From assembly GCA_002404795.1 (NCBI GenBank), contig DHKK01000136.1, positions 1 to 7,937 on the forward strand: a stretch of 7,937 bases of DNA, read 5' to 3'. Both the position numbers and the translations under genes were made by a program. Origin of the DNA: Clostridiales bacterium UBA4696. Its GTDB lineage: Bacteria > Bacillota > Clostridia > Oscillospirales > Oscillospiraceae. This document shows positions 6,315-7,937 of the stretch, one piece after another. The notes beneath the pieces were generated by a model, which saw only the letters and a list, made by a program, of their open reading frames with translations, was not told where the DNA came from and made no database searches. Positions within the stretch are counted from its first letter, which is position 1. Each line of letters opens with the position of its first letter.

Positions 6315-7446
6315 GCTCATGCGCTATGCGCCGGAAGAAGATTACCCGCTGCCCGCGCTGGAGCGCGGCGAACAGGAAAGGATCTTGAATAAAACGATGA
6401 AAAAGCTTGAAAAAACGAAGAAAAGACCGGCCCGTCCGGTCCGGACGGCGCTGCTTGCGGCGGCCATCGCCGCGCTGCTGTGCGGCACGGCCTTCGCCGC
6501 CTACACAAACGGCTGGTTCGGCTTCGACCGGCTGTTCGGGGAGAAGACCGCGCTGATCGAGGGCCACATCGCCAGCTACGACGAAACAACGGACGTGGAC
6601 ATCACGCAGCCGACCTACACCGAGGAAGAACAGGCCATGATTAACGAAGGGACGATGTGGGTGCCGGACATTGCCGATCTGGCGGATACGGGCGTATCAG
6701 CAGAAACGGATGATTTTACATTTACGCTCGAATCCATGCTCGTTTCCAGAAACTCGTTCTATGCCATTATGCGCATCGACGCGAAAACCGACGACGCGGC
6801 GGCAGAGCTTGCCGCGATCCCGGAAACGGACGGCTACCAAAAGGAACTCAAGCGAATGCTGTGGGTCGGTGCGCACAACAACACAAACTTTGGCGGCTTC
6901 GGCGCGGATCACCGGCTGGAATGGAAAAACGGCGGCATGAGCATGGAAATCATGCAGGTGGAGGGAAGCACGGCTTATGCGCTGCTGACCAACATCGGCG
7001 GTGAGTTCGAACCGGGCGACCGGATCCTGTTCGATATGAGCCATCATGACCAGAATGTCGACCTGTTCGAGATCCCAGTTCCGGAGCAGCTGGAGCAGGA
7101 GCTGGTGATCGAGCTGGACGGCGGATCCGGCCCGGATGACCGCTTCTGCTGGCAGACGGCGACGATCTCGCCGATCGACTTCCAGCTCGATGGGACGTAT
7201 GGCAGCGGCGAGACGAGCAACGAAGCGGTCTCCATCACCCTCAAGGACGGGACCAGCTTTGCGCTCTCCAGCGCGGAAAACGGCTACGAGGACAGCCCGT
7301 ATGGGACCTACGGCTCATGGGGCAGCTCCTACGCCGGCAGCTGGGAGAGCAATGAGGTAAAGGAGACCTGGCTGTTCTCCCAGCTCATCGACCTGGCCGA
7401 CCTCGCCTCCATCACCGTCGACGGCGTGACATACCCGGTCGGATAA
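6295..7446 (+). CDS. Single-pass membrane protein, probable anti-sigma factor/sensor for the preceding sigma
   Basis: The gene encodes 383 residues and begins with GTG; a GGGAGG site (6281-6286) lies 8 bases upstream, within the sigma gene. Layout: a charged cytoplasmic N-terminus of about 50 residues, with a Lys/Arg-rich run at 36-50; one membrane helix at about 51-70 (TALLAAAIAALLCGTAFAAY), giving an N-in, C-out topology; then an outer domain of about 310 residues with alternating beta-strand-like segments. Residues 327-353 are rich in Gly, Ser and Tyr. No zinc-binding HxxxCxxC anti-sigma motif is present. Many Clostridia pair an ECF sigma with such a protein (DUF4179-like types), and the 20-base overlap supports joint function. 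The anti-sigma role is inference from topology and context. Its signal is unknown. It lacks a clear T-tract terminator. Confidence 0.72.
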   Translation: MKTTWDELMRYAPEEDYPLPALERGEQERILNKTMKKLEKTKKRPARPVRTALLAAAIAALLCGTAFAAYTNGWFGFDRLFGEKTALIEGHIASYDETTDVDITQPTYTEEEQAMINEGTMWVPDIADLADTGVSAETDDFTFTLESMLVSRNSFYAIMRIDAKTDDAAAELAAIPETDGYQKELKRMLWVGAHNNTNFGGFGADHRLEWKNGGMSMEIMQVEGSTAYALLTNIGGEFEPGDRILFDMSHHDQNVDLFEIPVPEQLEQELVIELDGGSGPDDRFCWQTATISPIDFQLDGTYGSGETSNEAVSITLKDGTSFALSSAENGYEDSPYGTYGSWGSSYAGSWESNEVKETWLFSQLIDLADLASITVDGVTYPVG

Positions 7447-7460
7447 GCGGGGTGCAGCCC

Positions 7461-7500
7461 AAAGCCTTCCCCTACGAGGGGAAGGCGGCACGGCGAAGCC
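7461..7500. repeat. Hairpin repeat unit A, downstream of anti-sigma gene
   Basis: It starts AAAGCCTTCCCC and contains a perfect 10-bp stem, GCCTTCCCCT / AGGGGAAGGC, with loop ACG (7464-7486). A second small arm pair follows, GGC GAA GCC. It reads as a direct, diverged copy of the unit that begins at 7518: both run AAAGCC, stem, ACGAGG, then a CGGCGA-AGCC segment. There is no T-tract, though the stem may stabilise the 3' end of the sigma/anti-sigma message. Confidence 0.7.
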
Positions 7501-7515
7501 ATGGGGTGCGCTGCA

Positions 7516-7675
7516 CCAAAGCCTCCCTCTGACGAGGGAGGTGGCTCGGCGACAGCCGAGACGGAGGGAGAGAAGACCTGAAGGTTCGCACTTTCTCAAA
7601 GCTATGCAAAGACCCAACGTTTTCTCTCCCTCAGTCAGCTTCGCTGACAGCTCCCTCGTCAGAGGGAGCCTTTGG
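7516..7675. repeat. MITE-like inverted repeat (units B and C)
   Basis: Two units of about 55 bp face each other across a spacer of about 44 bases (7575-7618). The outer ends are CCAAAG (7516-7521) and CTTTGG (7670-7675). Each unit holds the same two hairpins: CCTCCCTC-TGAC-GAGGGAGG (7522-7541) and CTCGGC-GACA-GCCGAG (7545-7560) in B; in reverse, GTCAGC-TTC-GCTGAC (7634-7648) and GCTCCCTC-GTCA-GAGGGAGC (7650-7669) in C. Both end inward in GGAGGGAGAGAA-like sequence. The second hairpin differs in sequence but keeps its pairing, as if compensatory changes preserve structure. There is no transposase, so any mobility would be borrowed. Confidence 0.75.
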
Positions 7676-7732
7676 CCCGCTGCGGCGGGATAACCCCTCA
7701 GGCGCGTAGTTTATGCCAGTATTGGTACGCCA

Positions 7733-7753
7733 GCTCCCCTTGACAAGGGGAGC
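7733..7753. repeat. Hairpin repeat unit D
   Basis: A perfect 9-bp stem, GCTCCCCTT / AAGGGGAGC, with loop GAC. It has the same CTCCC...GAGG core as units A to C, with flanking CCAG/CTGG that could lengthen the stem after a small bulge. The TTGACA inside it resembles a -35 box but has no matching -10. Confidence 0.6.
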
Positions 7754-7785
7754 CCTGGTGCGTGCAAATGAAGAAAATCTTCCCC

Positions 7786-7823
7786 GCAAAAAGGTGCAGA
7801 CCAACAAGTTTGGCCTGCACCTT
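7786..7823 (-). terminator. Probable intrinsic terminator for a minus-strand gene right of the window
   Basis: A long hairpin: AAGGTGCAG (7791-7799) pairs with CTGCACCTT (7815-7823), then one mismatch, then CCAA (7801-7804) with TTGG (7810-7813) around loop CAAGT. On the minus strand the stem runs into five T residues (A-tract 7788-7792), partly counted in the stem. On the plus strand the downstream sequence is CTATTGATAG, a poor T-tract. It therefore suits termination of a transcript entering from the right edge. Confidence 0.5.
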
Positions 7824-7846
7824 CTATTGATAGCAGAAATTCTACG

Positions 7847-7858
7847 GCAACTAGTTGC
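7847..7858. repeat. Perfect 12-bp palindrome
   Basis: GCAACTAGTTGC is fully self-complementary with no loop, so it suits a dimeric protein site more than an RNA hairpin. It lies in AT-richer DNA between the hairpin at 7791-7823 and the right edge. No gene could be assigned around it. Confidence 0.35.
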
Positions 7859-7937
7859 AAATTCGATACCCCCGTATCAGGCGGCGCGTAGCAGAAACTC
7901 GTAGGGTGACTCCTGAGTGGAACGACGCCTGAAACAT

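Noticed and set aside
7461..7675. CRISPR array
   Set aside because: The repeats are few, diverged and partly inverted, without uniform spacers or cas genes.
7740..7768. TTGACA promoter-like box in repeat unit D
   Set aside because: At a 17-bp spacing the -10 would be TGCAAA. The TTGACA is simply the loop side of the hairpin.
7713..7904. 63-codon plus-strand frame at the right edge
   Set aside because: It begins in repeat DNA, has no ribosome site, runs through the long hairpin and palindrome, and shows no recognisable motif.

Overview
The window looks like chromosomal DNA of a GC-rich gut Clostridia species, most likely Oscillospiraceae (an Oscillibacter, Flavonifractor or Dysosmobacter type). 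This rests on the high GC of the genes, strong GGAGG ribosome sites, housekeeping-type promoters, a glmS ribozyme (a Firmicutes hallmark), and clusters of short GC-rich hairpin repeats between genes. Genus-level placement is inference.

Layout: 1-161 holds hairpin repeats. 162-2299 is a two-gene minus-strand operon: a HAD-IIA sugar-phosphatase-like gene (1493-2299) followed, with a 4-base ATGA overlap, by an MFS transporter (162-1496). 2300-2418 is a compact divergent control region. Two near-consensus promoters fire in opposite directions and share overlapping -35 boxes, framed by a 9-bp inverted repeat. Going right, mutY (2419-3483) encodes the adenine glycosylase. The 312-base gap after it carries a likely promoter and a well-conserved glmS ribozyme (about 3592-3740) in the leader of glmS (3796-5628), which ends at a strong intrinsic terminator (5639-5677). 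Then comes a sigma/anti-sigma-like pair: an ECF-type sigma factor (5760-6314) overlapping by 20 bases a single-pass membrane protein (6295-7446). 7447-7937 has no convincing gene. It holds four related hairpin units, two of them forming a roughly 160-bp MITE-like inverted repeat, then a long hairpin that reads as a terminator for a minus-strand gene lying beyond the right edge.

How it works together: these are mostly independent housekeeping units (DNA repair, amino-sugar synthesis, transport/phosphatase, membrane signalling). The clearest regulatory logic is glucosamine-6-phosphate feedback on glmS through its ribozyme. Next come shared promoter control of mutY and the HAD-MFS operon, and the coupled sigma/membrane-regulator pair. 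No wholly new system such as a defence island is visible. The most unusual items are the symmetrical divergent promoter, the repeat cluster, and the large sensor-like outer domain of the anti-sigma candidate.
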